A DNA stretch of 64,000 nucleotides from [Mycobacterium] vasticus (lineage in GTDB: Bacteria; Actinomycetota; Actinomycetes; Mycobacteriales; Mycobacteriaceae). The notes beneath the pieces were generated by a model. It made no database searches and was not told the DNA's origin. It saw only the letters and a program-made list of their open reading frames with translations. The stretch covers positions 698,967 through 762,966 of the forward strand of contig NZ_CP084028.1 of assembly GCF_020181595.1 (NCBI RefSeq), read 5' to 3'. A program made the translations under genes and the position numbers. Shown here one piece after another: positions 16,061-25,206 of this stretch (positions are counted from its first letter, which is position 1; each line of letters starts with the position of its first letter).

Positions 16061-16504
16061 ATGGCAGTCAAGGATTCCCGCGAAGTCGTCATCGAAGCGA
16101 GCCCGGAGGAGATCCTCGACGTCCTCGCCGACGTCGAAGCCCTCCCGTCCTGGTCGCCGCAGTACCAGAGTGCCGAGGTGCTCGACAGCTACGACGACGG
16201 GCGCCCGCGCCGGGTTCGCACCCGGATCAAGGCCGCCGGCCTGACCGATGAGCAGGTGATCGAATACACCTGGGCGGCAGACAGTGTCGGCTGGACGCTG
16301 GTCTCGGCCGGTCAGCTCAAGGCCCAGGACGCCAAGTACACCCTGACCGCCGACGGCGCCAAGACCAAGGTGCGTTTCGACATGGCCGTCGACCCGTCGA
16401 TCCCGATCCCGGGGTTCCTGCTCAAGAACACCCTCAAGGGCGGCATGAAGACCGCCACCGACGGCCTGCGCAAGCAGGTGCTCGACGTCAAAAAGGGCGC
16501 CTGA
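16061..16504 (+). CDS. SRPBCC/polyketide cyclase-like protein (Rv0856/Rv0857 type)
   Basis: 147 residues with a START-like fold: REVVIEASPEEILDVLADVEALPSW at the N-terminus, then VIEYTWAADS and a C-terminal amphipathic helix (TATDGLRKQVLDVKK). Such proteins bind hydrophobic ligands; the ligand is unknown. A close paralogue follows 46 bp downstream, as in the Rv0854/Rv0856/Rv0857 cluster of M. tuberculosis. ATG 16061 opens with MAVKDSREVVIEA, matching the paralogue MAVRASREIVIDA. Confidence 0.88.
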   Translation: MAVKDSREVVIEASPEEILDVLADVEALPSWSPQYQSAEVLDSYDDGRPRRVRTRIKAAGLTDEQVIEYTWAADSVGWTLVSAGQLKAQDAKYTLTADGAKTKVRFDMAVDPSIPIPGFLLKNTLKGGMKTATDGLRKQVLDVKKGA

Positions 16505-16550
16505 CTCCACACCTCGAATTCGCCCGGACCAGCGGTCTAGGGTTGAGGTA

Positions 16551-17000
16551 ATGGCTGTTCGAGCATCGCGGGAAATTGTGATCGACGCGCCGCCGGAGAA
16601 GATCCTCGACGCGCTCGCCGATGTGTCCCAAGTGGCGTCCTGGTCGCCGGTGCACAAGCGCATGGAAGTCCTCGACTGCTACGAAGACGGCCGCCCCCAT
16701 CACGTGCGCGCCACCATCAAGGTGCTGGGCTTGGTGGACAAGGAGATTCTGGAATACCACTGGGGCCCGGACTGGGTGGTCTGGGACGCCAAGTCGACCG
16801 CGCAGCAGAGCGCCCAGCACGTCGAGTACACCCTGACCCGGGAATCGCCGGACAGCACCCGGGTGCGCTTCGACATCACCGTCGAACCCACCGGGCCGAT
16901 CCCGCAGTTCCTGGTCCGCCGCGCCAGCAAGCTGGTGTTGCAGACCGCCACCGAGCGGCTGCGTCAGCGGGTCATGGGCGACGGTGTCAAGGCCGAGTAG
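16551..17000 (+). CDS. SRPBCC/polyketide cyclase-like protein, tandem paralogue
   Basis: 149 residues, same START-like fold as the gene before it (REIVIDAPPEKILDALADV; ILEYHWGPDWVVWD; terminal helix KLVLQTATERLRQRV). Function unknown; lipid or polyketide binding is the family expectation. TAGGGT lies 9-14 bp before the ATG and may be a -10 element. Its last 14 bp overlap the convergent aminotransferase gene, an unusually tight tail-to-tail arrangement. Confidence 0.88.
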   Translation: MAVRASREIVIDAPPEKILDALADVSQVASWSPVHKRMEVLDCYEDGRPHHVRATIKVLGLVDKEILEYHWGPDWVVWDAKSTAQQSAQHVEYTLTRESPDSTRVRFDITVEPTGPIPQFLVRRASKLVLQTATERLRQRVMGDGVKAE

Positions 17001-18177
17001 TCGCCCCGCGCAGGGTTTCCAGTCGCCGCAGCGCCTCGTCGATGGTGGCCTCGGGTTTGACAAAAGTGAAGCGCACCAAGTGGTTCCAGACCTCCGACGC
17101 TGGGGCTTCGGCCGTCGGGACGCAGAACGCCGACAGCGGAATGGCTGCCACCCCGGCGCGGTGCGGAAGTTCGGCGCAGAACGCGGTGCTGTCGTCGTAA
17201 CCCAGCGGGCGCGGATCGGCGCACAGGAAATACGTGCCGAAACTGTCGTGCACCTCGAACCCGACCCGCCGCAGCCCGTCGGCCAACCGGTCGCGGCGGG
17301 CCTGCATGCTCGCGCGCAGTGCTGCCACCCAGGCGTCCTCGGTGTCCAGGGCCAGTGCCACCGCCGGCTGGAACGGCGCCCCGCCGACGTAGCTCAGGTA
17401 CTGCTTGGCGGCCCGCACCCCGGCCAGCAGCTCCGCCGGCCCGCAGGCCCAGCCGATCTTCCAGCCGGTGCAGTTGAACATCTTGGCCGCACTGGAGATC
17501 GTGACGGTGCGCTGCGCCATCCCGTCGAATCCGGCCAGCGGCCGATGGGTCCGGCCGGAGAACACCAGGTGTTCGTAGACCTCGTCGGAGATCACCAGCA
17601 GGTCGGCCTCGACTGCGATGCGGGCGATCGCCGCCAGCTCGGCCTCGGTGAACACCGTGCCGGTCGGGTTGTGCGGCGAGTTGACGATCAGCGCCTTGGT
17701 GGCGGGGGTGATGGCGCGGCGCAACGCGTCGACGTCCAGGGCGAAGCCGGACCCGTCGGGAACCAGCGAAACGCTGACCCGTCGCGCCCCGGCCATCGCG
17801 ACCACCGGGGAGTAGGAGTCGTAGAACGGCTCGATCAGCACCACCTCCGAGCCCGGCTCGACCAGCCCGAGCACCGCGCCGGCGATGGCCTCGGTGGCCC
17901 CGACCGTCACCAGCACCTCGGTGTCGGGGTCGTAGTCGATGCCGAAGTGCCGCTTGCGTTGCCGGGCGATCGCCTCGCGCAGCGCGAGGATGCCCGGACC
18001 GGGCGGGTACTGATTCACCCCGTCGGTGATCGCGGCGCGGGCGGCCTCCAGCATGGCCGGCGGCCCGTCCTCGTCGGGGAAGCCCTGCCCGAGGTTGACC
18101 GCCCCGATGCGTGCCGCCAGCGCCGACATCTCGGCGAAGATCGTGGTGGCATAGGGCTGCAGCCGCGACACCGTCAT
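16987..18177 (-). CDS. dapC: PLP-dependent aminotransferase, N-succinyldiaminopimelate aminotransferase DapC (Rv0858c)
   Basis: 396 residues, fold type I class I/II aminotransferase. The PLP lysine is in SSAAKMFNCTGWK, the phosphate-binding segment is GATEAIAG, and substrate-side motifs NSPHNPTG and SDEVYEHL are clear. It is the positional equivalent of Rv0858c, assigned to the lysine/diaminopimelate pathway. Sequence alone cannot separate this from other aminotransferases of the same subfamily. The start is ATG 18177 (MTVSRLQPYATTIF); the frame is open further but those residues do not resemble the family. Confidence 0.88.
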   Translation of the reverse strand: MTVSRLQPYATTIFAEMSALAARIGAVNLGQGFPDEDGPPAMLEAARAAITDGVNQYPPGPGILALREAIARQRKRHFGIDYDPDTEVLVTVGATEAIAGAVLGLVEPGSEVVLIEPFYDSYSPVVAMAGARRVSVSLVPDGSGFALDVDALRRAITPATKALIVNSPHNPTGTVFTEAELAAIARIAVEADLLVISDEVYEHLVFSGRTHRPLAGFDGMAQRTVTISSAAKMFNCTGWKIGWACGPAELLAGVRAAKQYLSYVGGAPFQPAVALALDTEDAWVAALRASMQARRDRLADGLRRVGFEVHDSFGTYFLCADPRPLGYDDSTAFCAELPHRAGVAAIPLSAFCVPTAEAPASEVWNHLVRFTFVKPEATIDEALRRLETLRGATTRP

Positions 18178-18208
18178 AGTCGGCCAGCTTAGGGAGCGGT
18201 CGGAATTG

Positions 18209-18610
18209 TCAGCTCGCCGAACGCCACCCGAACCCCTCCAGAACATTCCAGGACCGGCTGCCCTTCACGGCATGCAGGTAATAGGCGAAGTTCGCGGTGG
18301 ACATGGAGCCGCCCGCAATCCCGATGCCGATCGCCCTGGCGATCTGGTCGCTGACGTCCAGGGCGATACCCACCGCGGCGCAGGCGATCACCACCGCGAT
18401 CCACACCAGGCCCTTGCGCCACATGCCCTTGACGAAGAAGTAGAACGGGAAGAATACGAACGCCAGGAAGTTCGAGGTGATGCGTATCCGGGCGCGCCAC
18501 CCCAGTGCCTTGATCGCGTCCCGTGCCTCCGGTGACGACGACGGCAATCCGTAGGCGTCGAAGAAGGCGAAGCGCTGCTGCCAGGACGGGGACAGTGTTG
18601 CATCAGCCAC
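18209..18610 (-). CDS. DUF2628 membrane protein
   Basis: 133 residues. A polar N-terminus (QQRFAFFDAYG) precedes a helix pair: FLAFVFFPFYFFVKGMW and LVWIAVVIACAAVGIAL. This is the DUF2628 layout, in which the segment FFPFYFFVKGMWRKGL is typical. Function unknown. It stands alone, divergent from fadA with about 170 bp between and 31 bp before the dapC start in the same direction, so it may be co-transcribed with dapC. Confidence 0.75.
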   Translation of the reverse strand: MADATLSPSWQQRFAFFDAYGLPSSSPEARDAIKALGWRARIRITSNFLAFVFFPFYFFVKGMWRKGLVWIAVVIACAAVGIALDVSDQIARAIGIGIAGGSMSTANFAYYLHAVKGSRSWNVLEGFGWRSAS

Positions 18611-18777
18611 GGAACGGCAGTGTATTCATCCGCCGCCGGCGTCGCGCACGGCAGCCCATACGGCCCAACCATCCGGTTGATCGGCCGCCCTGTTAGGGTG
18701 GCGAACAGGGGACTATTCTCCCAGCAGGCGCAATCGAAAATCCGTGTCGAACCCCAATCCGAAGAGGAACTCCAGTC

Positions 18778-19989
18778 ATGTCCGAAGAAGCCTTCATCTA
18801 CGAGGCCATTCGCACCCCGCGCGGTAAGCAGCGCGGTGGGGCGTTGAACGAGGTCAAGCCGGTCAGCCTGGCTGTCGGCCTGGTCAACGAGCTGCGAACC
18901 CGCTACCCCGACCTGGATGTGAACCAGATCAGCGACGCCGTATTCGGCGTGGTGTCCCCGGTCGGTGACCAGGGTGGCGACATCGCCCGCACCGCCATGC
19001 TGGCCGCCGGCATGCCCGAGACCACCGGCGGCGTGCAGCTCAACCGGTTCTGCGCGTCGGGCCTGGAGGCCATCAACACCGCGGCCGCCAAGGTCAAGGC
19101 CGGCTTCGACGACCTGGTGCTCGCCGGTGGTGTGGAGTCGATGAGCCGGGTGCCGATGGGCTCCGACGGCGGCGCCTGGGCGTCCGACCCCGACACCAAC
19201 TACCAGATCGGTTTCGTGCCGCAGGGCATCGGCGCCGACCTGATCGCCACCATCGAGGGCTTCTCCCGCGAGGACGTCGACGCCTACGCGGCGCGTTCCC
19301 AGGACCTGGCCGCCAAGGCCTGGTCGGGCGGCTACTTCGCCAAGTCCGTGGTGCCGGTGCGCGACCGCAACGGCCTGGTCATCCTCGACCACGACGAGCA
19401 CATGCGGCCCGGTAGCACGGTGGAGAGCCTCGGCAAGCTCAAGACCGCGTTCGACGGCGTCGGCGCGATGGGCGGCTTCGACGACGTGGCGCTGCAGAAG
19501 TACCACTACGTCGAGAAGATCAACCACGTGCACACCGGCGGCAACAGTTCCGGCATCGTCGACGGCGCCGCGCTGGTGCTGGTCGGCAGCGAAAAGGCGG
19601 GCAAGGAGCAGGGGCTGACCCCGCGGGCCCGCATCGTGGCCGCGGCCACCAGCGGCGCCGACCCGGTCATCATGCTGACCGGCCCGACCCCGGCCACCCG
19701 CCGGGTGCTGGAGCGCTCCGGTCTGGGCGTCGACGACATCGACCTGTTCGAGATCAACGAGGCGTTCGCCTCGGTGGCGATGAAGTTCCAGAAGGACTTC
19801 AACATCCCGGACGAGAAGCTCAACGTCAACGGCGGCGCCATCGCGATGGGCCACCCGCTGGGCGCCACCGGCGCGATGATCACCGGCACCATGGTCGACG
19901 AACTGGAGCGCCGGGGTGCCCGCCGCGCTCTGATCACACTCTGCATCGGCGGCGGCATGGGCGTCGCCACCATCATCGAGAGGGTTTAA
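18778..19989 (+). CDS. fadA: Acetyl-CoA acyltransferase (thiolase) FadA
   Basis: 403 residues; thiolase subunit of the fatty acid beta-oxidation trifunctional enzyme, cleaving 3-ketoacyl-CoA with CoA. Catalytic residues are Cys92 ([10 protein letters not shown]), His359 (GHPLGATGA) and Cys389 (LCIGGGMG). It is followed by fadB after 3 bp, the Rv0859-Rv0860 order of M. tuberculosis whose products form a complex. The start at ATG 18778 agrees with the usual [10 protein letters not shown] opening. The 168-bp upstream region has TTAGGGT as a possible -10. Confidence 0.96.
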   Translation: MSEEAFIYEAIRTPRGKQRGGALNEVKPVSLAVGLVNELRTRYPDLDVNQISDAVFGVVSPVGDQGGDIARTAMLAAGMPETTGGVQLNRFCASGLEAINTAAAKVKAGFDDLVLAGGVESMSRVPMGSDGGAWASDPDTNYQIGFVPQGIGADLIATIEGFSREDVDAYAARSQDLAAKAWSGGYFAKSVVPVRDRNGLVILDHDEHMRPGSTVESLGKLKTAFDGVGAMGGFDDVALQKYHYVEKINHVHTGGNSSGIVDGAALVLVGSEKAGKEQGLTPRARIVAAATSGADPVIMLTGPTPATRRVLERSGLGVDDIDLFEINEAFASVAMKFQKDFNIPDEKLNVNGGAIAMGHPLGATGAMITGTMVDELERRGARRALITLCIGGGMGVATIIERV

Positions 19990-19992
19990 GCA

Positions 19993-22125
19993 ATGGCGGA
20001 GAACACCATTCAGTGGGACAAGGACGCTGACGGAATCGTCACCCTGACCCTGGACGACCCGACCGGGTCGGCCAACGTGATGAACGAGAACTACCGCGAG
20101 TCCATGCACAACGCGGTGGAACGTCTTGTCGCCGAAAAGGACTCGGTCACCGGTGTGGTGATCACCAGCGCGAAGAAGACCTTCTTCGCCGGTGGTGACC
20201 TCAAGGCGATGATCCAGGTGGGTCCGGACGACGCGCAGGCGGTCTTCGACCAGGTCGAGACCATCAAGGCCGACCTGCGTGTGCTGGAGACCTTCGGCAA
20301 GCCGGTCGTGGCCGCCATCAACGGCGCCGCGCTCGGTGGCGGCCTGGAGATCGCGCTGGCGTGCCACCATCGGATCGCCGCGGACGTCAAGGGCAGCCAG
20401 ATCGGCCTGCCCGAGGTCACCCTGGGCCTGCTGCCCGCCGGCGGTGGCGTCACCCGCACGGTGCGGATGCTGGGTATCCAGAACGCGTTCATGAACGTGC
20501 TGGCCCAGGGCACCCGGTTCAGCCCGGCCAAGGCCAAGGAGACCGGTCTGGTCGACGAACTGGTCGGCAGCATCGACGAGCTGGTCCCCGCCGCCAAGGC
20601 ATGGATCAAGGCGAACCCGGAATCGCACACCCAGCCGTGGGACGTCAAGGGCTACAAGATGCCCGGCGGCACCCCGTCGACCCCGGCGCTGGCAGCCATC
20701 CTGCCGTCGTTCCCGGCACTGCTGCGTAAGCAGCTCAAGGGCGCCCCGATGCCCGCGCCGCGGGCCATCTTGAGCACCGCGGTCGAGGGGGCGGCCGTCG
20801 ACTTCGACACCGCCAGCCGCATCGAGAGCCGGTACTTCGTCTCGCTGGTCACCGGCAACGTCGCCAAGAACATGATCCAGGCGTTCTTCTTCGACCTGCA
20901 GCACATCAACGGCGGCGGCAGCCGGCCCGAGGGCATCGCGCAGACCCCGATCAAGAAGATCGCGGTGCTGGGCGCGGGCATGATGGGCGCGGGCATCGCC
21001 TATGTGTCGGCCAAGGCCGGCTACGACGTCGTGCTCAAGGACGTCAGCCTGGAGGCGGCGCAGCGCGGCAAGGGCTACTCGGAGAAGCTCGAGGAGAAGG
21101 CCCTCTCGCGCGGCAAGACCACCGCCGAGAAGTCAAAAGCCTTGCTGGACAAGATCACCCCGACCGGCGATGCCGCCGACCTCAAGGGTGTCGACTTCGT
21201 GATCGAGGCGGTGTTCGAGAACCAGGAGCTCAAGCACAAGGTCTTCCAGGAGATCGAGGACATCGTCGAGCCCAACGCGCTGCTGGGCTCGAACACCTCC
21301 ACGCTGCCGATCACCGGCCTGGCAACCGGGGTGAAGCGCCAGGAGGACTTCGTCGGGATCCACTTCTTCTCGCCGGTCGACAAGATGCCGCTGGTGGAGA
21401 TCATCCGCGGTGAGAAGACCTCCGACGAGGCGCTGGCCCGGGTGTTCGACTACGTGCTGGCCATCCGCAAGACGCCGATCGTGGTCAACGACAGCCGCGG
21501 CTTCTACACCTCCCGGGTGATCGGCACCTTCATCAACGAGGCGCTGGCCATGCTGGGCGAGGGTGTGGCGCCGGCCAGCATCGAGCAGGCCGGTCTGCAG
21601 GCCGGCTACCCGGCCGCTCCGCTGCAGCTCTCCGACGAGCTCAACCTGGAGCTGATGCACAAGATCGCCGTCGCCACCCGCGAAGGCATCGAGGCCGCGG
21701 GCGGCAAGTACGAGAAGCAGATGAACGAGGTCGTCGTCGAGAAGATGATCGAGCTCGGGCGGTCTTCGAAGCTGGTCGGCAAGGGCTTCTACGAGTACGT
21801 CGACGGCAAGCGCACCGGCCTGTGGCCGGGCCTGGCCGAGACGTTCAAGTCGGGCTCCAAGGAGATGCCGCTGCAGGACATGATCGACCGGATGCTGTTC
21901 GCCGAGGTGCTCGAGACCCAGAAGTGCCTCGACGAAGGGGTTTTGACGTCGACGGCGGATGCGAATATCGGCGCGATCATGGGCATCGGCTTCCCGCCGT
22001 GGACCGGTGGCACCGCCCAGTTCATCGTCGGCTACCCCGGCGGCAAGGCCGGCTTCGTGGCGCGGGCCAAGGAACTGGCCGCCCGCTACGGCGATCGGTT
22101 CAACCCGCCGGCGTCGCTGCTCTAG
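19993..22125 (+). CDS. fadB: Enoyl-CoA hydratase / 3-hydroxyacyl-CoA dehydrogenase FadB
   Basis: 710 residues; alpha subunit of the trifunctional beta-oxidation complex. The crotonase domain is N-terminal (oxyanion AGGDLKAM, acid/base Glu119 in GGGLE and Glu141 in LPEVTLG). The NAD-binding domain begins near 320 with GAGMMGAG (327-334), and the dehydrogenase His456 is in HFFSP. Length and order are as in Rv0860. Only 3 bp separate it from fadA, so the two subunits are made from one message. A hairpin directly after the stop (22140-22169) may terminate it. Confidence 0.96.
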   Translation: MAENTIQWDKDADGIVTLTLDDPTGSANVMNENYRESMHNAVERLVAEKDSVTGVVITSAKKTFFAGGDLKAMIQVGPDDAQAVFDQVETIKADLRVLETFGKPVVAAINGAALGGGLEIALACHHRIAADVKGSQIGLPEVTLGLLPAGGGVTRTVRMLGIQNAFMNVLAQGTRFSPAKAKETGLVDELVGSIDELVPAAKAWIKANPESHTQPWDVKGYKMPGGTPSTPALAAILPSFPALLRKQLKGAPMPAPRAILSTAVEGAAVDFDTASRIESRYFVSLVTGNVAKNMIQAFFFDLQHINGGGSRPEGIAQTPIKKIAVLGAGMMGAGIAYVSAKAGYDVVLKDVSLEAAQRGKGYSEKLEEKALSRGKTTAEKSKALLDKITPTGDAADLKGVDFVIEAVFENQELKHKVFQEIEDIVEPNALLGSNTSTLPITGLATGVKRQEDFVGIHFFSPVDKMPLVEIIRGEKTSDEALARVFDYVLAIRKTPIVVNDSRGFYTSRVIGTFINEALAMLGEGVAPASIEQAGLQAGYPAAPLQLSDELNLELMHKIAVATREGIEAAGGKYEKQMNEVVVEKMIELGRSSKLVGKGFYEYVDGKRTGLWPGLAETFKSGSKEMPLQDMIDRMLFAEVLETQKCLDEGVLTSTADANIGAIMGIGFPPWTGGTAQFIVGYPGGKAGFVARAKELAARYGDRFNPPASLL

Positions 22126-22134
22126 GCTGCAGAC

Positions 22135-22425
22135 GTGACATCCCCCGAACCCCAGTGGTTTCGGGGGATTTCGCGTCTGTTGGACTACAAGATCACCATC
22201 ACCGTCGCGAAGCTGCTGGAGTCGGCGCTGTGGCTCGGCCTGATCTACGTGGTCATCGGCGTGGTCTGCCTGTTTCTGCGTCCCGACGGCGTGCAGATCC
22301 TGCAGACCCGCGCTCAGGAGCAGTTCGGCGTACCACCCAGCAGCATCTACGAGGTGGCGACCATCGGCGGGGTGCTGCTGTGGCCGGTGATGATGGTGCT
22401 GCCCAGCACACCCTGCGGGGGCTGA
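22135..22425 (+). CDS. Small putative membrane protein
   Basis: 96 residues from GTG 22135, with two hydrophobic segments (LESALWLGLIYVVIGVVCLF and VATIGGVLLWPVMMVL). No family recognised. The proposed start lies in a strong hairpin, so translation may begin lower down, for example at the TTG of LLDYKI or the GTG of VAKLLE. It ends 5 bp before the convergent methyltransferase gene. Function unknown. Confidence 0.6.
   Translation: MTSPEPQWFRGISRLLDYKITITVAKLLESALWLGLIYVVIGVVCLFLRPDGVQILQTRAQEQFGVPPSSIYEVATIGGVLLWPVMMVLPSTPCGG
22140..22169 (+). terminator. Hairpin after fadB, overlapping the start of a small ORF
   Basis: ATCCCCCGAA (22140-22149) and TTCGGGGGAT (22160-22169) are perfect 10-nt arms with a 10-nt loop, 15 bp after the fadB stop. 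There is no T-run, as is usual in mycobacteria. The arms coincide with codons 2-12 of the next small ORF. Confidence 0.6.
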
Positions 22426-22429
22426 GGCG

Positions 22430-23035
22430 TCAGGTCCGGCGGGCCAACAGGTAGTGCCGCACCGGCTGGTTGCCATTGGTCGGCACATAGTTCGGCTCGT
22501 CGCCGGAGCTGATCAGCTCCCACTGCGGGGTGAACATCCGCTCGATCTCCGACTGGTCGATACCGCGGACCCCGAACAGCGCGCCGGGGGTGAACCCGAT
22601 GATCAGCAACCGCGACTCGGGCCGGGTGACCGCATTGATCTGTTCGACGTACACCGCGCGGTCCGCGGCGTTCATCCCGTGCAGGCAGCCGCCGTCGGTC
22701 ACCAGATCGAAGTCGTTGCCCAGACCCGCCCCGCTCAACTGGGTGATGTCGACGCACAGGAAGCGCACCGACACCTTGCCGGCCTGAGCCTTGTCCCGGG
22801 CGATCCGCAGTGCCCGGGGGGTGAAGTCGACGCCGGTGACCGTCCAGCCGTTCTGCGCCAGGTAGATGGCGTTGTCCCCGGTGCCGCAGCCCAGATCCAG
22901 GGCGGTGCCCGGCGACAGGGCGGCACCCGAATCGTCCTCCACCACGTTGCGCAGCCCGCGGGCCAGTGCGTGGCCGTCCCACGGGGTGAAGCCCAGCCGA
23001 TACATGCCCCGGAACAGCAGTCGCCTCGCCGACAT
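22430..23035 (-). CDS. Class I SAM-dependent methyltransferase
   Basis: 201 residues. Motif I is ALDLGCGTGDNAIYLA, strand-2 acid VTGVDFTP, and a thiopurine-methyltransferase-like spacing follows (FDLVTDGGCLHGM; RLLIIGFTPGALFG). The substrate is unknown; small molecules are likely. Its start lies 6 bp after the stop of the PNPOx-like gene in the same direction, so the two form an operon. A homologue in this genome context is not one I can name. Confidence 0.82.
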   Translation of the reverse strand: MSARRLLFRGMYRLGFTPWDGHALARGLRNVVEDDSGAALSPGTALDLGCGTGDNAIYLAQNGWTVTGVDFTPRALRIARDKAQAGKVSVRFLCVDITQLSGAGLGNDFDLVTDGGCLHGMNAADRAVYVEQINAVTRPESRLLIIGFTPGALFGVRGIDQSEIERMFTPQWELISSGDEPNYVPTNGNQPVRHYLLARRT

Positions 23036-23040
23036 GATGC

Positions 23041-23466
23041 CTAGATCGCTCCCATGTCCGCGGACAGCCAGTGCTGGGGACGCAGATAGATGACCACCTG
23101 CTCGCCCAGTTCGGCCAGGGCGAACTGTAGGAACCTCTCGGCCCGTTCGGGCGGAAGGTAGCGGTGGGCCAGCTCAGCGTGGTGGTCTTCGGTGCCGGGC
23201 TCGATTCGGCTGACCGGGCCGTCGACGGCGACGTAGCGCAGCGTGGGCTCGGTGCGCTCCACCATCAGCGAGAAACATCCGGCCGCCTCGATGAGGTTGG
23301 CTTTGCGCGACCCGGCCCCGGTCAGCACCCAGGGCTCGCCGCCGGGCGAGTACTGGTACCAGATCGGCACCGTCAACGGGCCCCGGTCTTCGCCGGCATC
23401 CACCGACAGCGCAGCGATGTGCGGTTCAGCCAGGAACCGCTCGCGTTCGTCCTTGGACAGGGCCAT
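23041..23466 (-). CDS. Pyridoxamine 5'-phosphate oxidase-like split-barrel protein
   Basis: 141 residues with an FMN/F420-binding split-barrel layout: FLAEPHIAALSVDAGEDRGPLTVPIWYQY, then AGSRKANLIEAAGCFSLMVER and RYVAVDGPVSRIEP. Such proteins bind FMN, F420 or haem; the residues here do not decide which. It is upstream of and nearly touching the methyltransferase gene. ATG 23466 is the only sensible start. Confidence 0.8.
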   Translation of the reverse strand: MALSKDERERFLAEPHIAALSVDAGEDRGPLTVPIWYQYSPGGEPWVLTGAGSRKANLIEAAGCFSLMVERTEPTLRYVAVDGPVSRIEPGTEDHHAELAHRYLPPERAERFLQFALAELGEQVVIYLRPQHWLSADMGAI

Positions 23467-23523
23467 GTTTCGAGGCTAACCGCAATGTCGCGCGGCAAGC
23501 GGTTGCCGTGCTGGCGGGTCGCC

Positions 23524-25176
23524 TCAGATCGCCGGACCGAGCAGGTCGTCGGCGTCGCGGATGATGTAGCCGTAGCCCTGTTCGGCGAGGAAGCGCTGCC
23601 GGTGCGCGGCGTATTCGGCGTCCAGGCTGTCGCGGGCGACCACCGAGTAGAACACCGCGCCGCCGCCGTCGGCTTTGGGCCGTAGCAGCCGGCCGAGTCG
23701 CTGGGCCTCCTCCTGCCGGGACCCGAAGGTGCCCGAGACCTGCACGGCCACCGACGCCTCCGGCAGGTCGATGGAGAAGTTGGCGACCTTGGACACCACC
23801 AGGGTGGAGATCTCGCCGGTGCGGAACGCGTCGAACAGCTTCTCGCGCTCGGCGGTCCGCGTCGAGCCCTGGATCACCGGGGCGTTCAACTGTTCGCCGA
23901 GCTCGTCGAGCTGGTCGAGGTAGGCACCGATCACCAGGGTCTGCTCGCCGGGATGCTGCGCCAGGATCGAGCGCACCACCGCGATCTTGGAATGCACCGT
24001 CGAGCACAGCTTGTAGCGTTCCTCCGGTTCGGCGACGGCGTAGTTCATCCGCTCGCTCTCGGTCATGGTGACCCGCACCTCGATGCATTCCGCCGGCGCG
24101 ATCCAGCCCTGCGCCTCGATGTCCTTCCACGGCGCGTCGTAGCGCTTCGGCCCGATCAGGGAGAACACGTCGCCTTCGCGGCCGTCCTCCCGGATCAAGG
24201 TGGCGGTCAGGCCGAGCCGGCGGCGCGACTGCAGGTCCGCGGTCATCCGGAACACCGGTGCGGGCAGCAGGTGCACCTCGTCGTAGATGATCAGGCCCCA
24301 GTCGCGGCTGTCGAACAGCTCCAGATGCCGGTATTCGCCCTTGGTGCGCCGGGTGATCACCTGGTAGGTGGCGATGGTGACCGGCCGGATCTCCTTGCGC
24401 TCCCCGGAGTACTCGCCGATCTCCTCCTCGGTCAGCGAGGTGCGGGCGATCAGCTCGCGCTTCCACTGCCGGCCGGCCACGGTGTTGGTGACCAGGATCA
24501 GCGTGGTGGCCTTCGCCTTGGCCATCGCGGCGGCGCCCACCAGCGTCTTGCCCGCGCCACACGGCAGCACCACCACCCCGGAACCGCCGGACCAGAACGA
24601 GTCCGCGGCCATCTCCTGGTAGTCACGCAACACCCAGCCGTCCTGGGCCAGCTCGATCGGATGCGCCTCGCCGTCGACGTAGCCGGCCAGATCCTCTGCC
24701 GGCCAACCGATCTTGAGCAGCATCTGCTTGAGCCGGCCGCGTTCGCTGGGATGCACGACGACGGTGTCGTCGTCGATGCGGGCGCCGAGCATCGGGTTGA
24801 TCTTCTTGTTGCGCAACACCTCTTCGAGCACGGCGCGATCCAGGCTCACCAGCGTCAACCCGTGCACCGGACTCTTCACCAGCTGCAGGCGGCCGTAGCG
24901 TGCCATGGTGTCGACGATGTCGACCAGCAGTGGCTGGGGCACCGCGTAGCGGGAATGGTTCACCAGCGCGTCGACCACCTGCTCGGCGTCGTGACCGGCG
25001 GCGCGGGCGTTCCACAACGCCAGCGGGGTGATCCGGTAGGTGTGCACATGCTCCGGGGCGCGTTCCAGTTCGGCGAACGGCGCGATCGCCGCGCGCGCCG
25101 CGCCGGCCTGCTCATGGTCGACCTCGAGCAACACGGTCTTGTCGGATTGGACGATCAACGGCCCGTCGGTGCTCAT
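23524..25176 (-). CDS. ercc3: XPB/Ercc3-type DNA helicase (Rv0861c)
   Basis: 550 residues, superfamily 2 helicase. An N-terminal damage-recognition-like domain (1-170) precedes Walker A PCGAGKT (205-211), DEVH box (299-302), GLTAT, the XPB-specific RED motif (REDGR) and motif VI QRLGRLLRP near 495. It unwinds DNA 3' to 5' in the archaeal/eukaryotic-like repair family found in mycobacteria. The partner gene 25207-27504 lies 30 bp upstream in the same direction, as Rv0862c does in M. tuberculosis. Confidence 0.95.
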   Translation of the reverse strand: MSTDGPLIVQSDKTVLLEVDHEQAGAARAAIAPFAELERAPEHVHTYRITPLALWNARAAGHDAEQVVDALVNHSRYAVPQPLLVDIVDTMARYGRLQLVKSPVHGLTLVSLDRAVLEEVLRNKKINPMLGARIDDDTVVVHPSERGRLKQMLLKIGWPAEDLAGYVDGEAHPIELAQDGWVLRDYQEMAADSFWSGGSGVVVLPCGAGKTLVGAAAMAKAKATTLILVTNTVAGRQWKRELIARTSLTEEEIGEYSGERKEIRPVTIATYQVITRRTKGEYRHLELFDSRDWGLIIYDEVHLLPAPVFRMTADLQSRRRLGLTATLIREDGREGDVFSLIGPKRYDAPWKDIEAQGWIAPAECIEVRVTMTESERMNYAVAEPEERYKLCSTVHSKIAVVRSILAQHPGEQTLVIGAYLDQLDELGEQLNAPVIQGSTRTAEREKLFDAFRTGEISTLVVSKVANFSIDLPEASVAVQVSGTFGSRQEEAQRLGRLLRPKADGGGAVFYSVVARDSLDAEYAAHRQRFLAEQGYGYIIRDADDLLGPAI

Positions 25177-25206
25177 GGGCCCATTATCCGGAAGGCTTCG
25201 GCAGGC

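Noticed and set aside
18388..20904. Open frame of 838 codons on the minus strand
   Set aside because: It lies antisense to fadA and fadB and shows only Asp/Val/His-rich filler; no domain.
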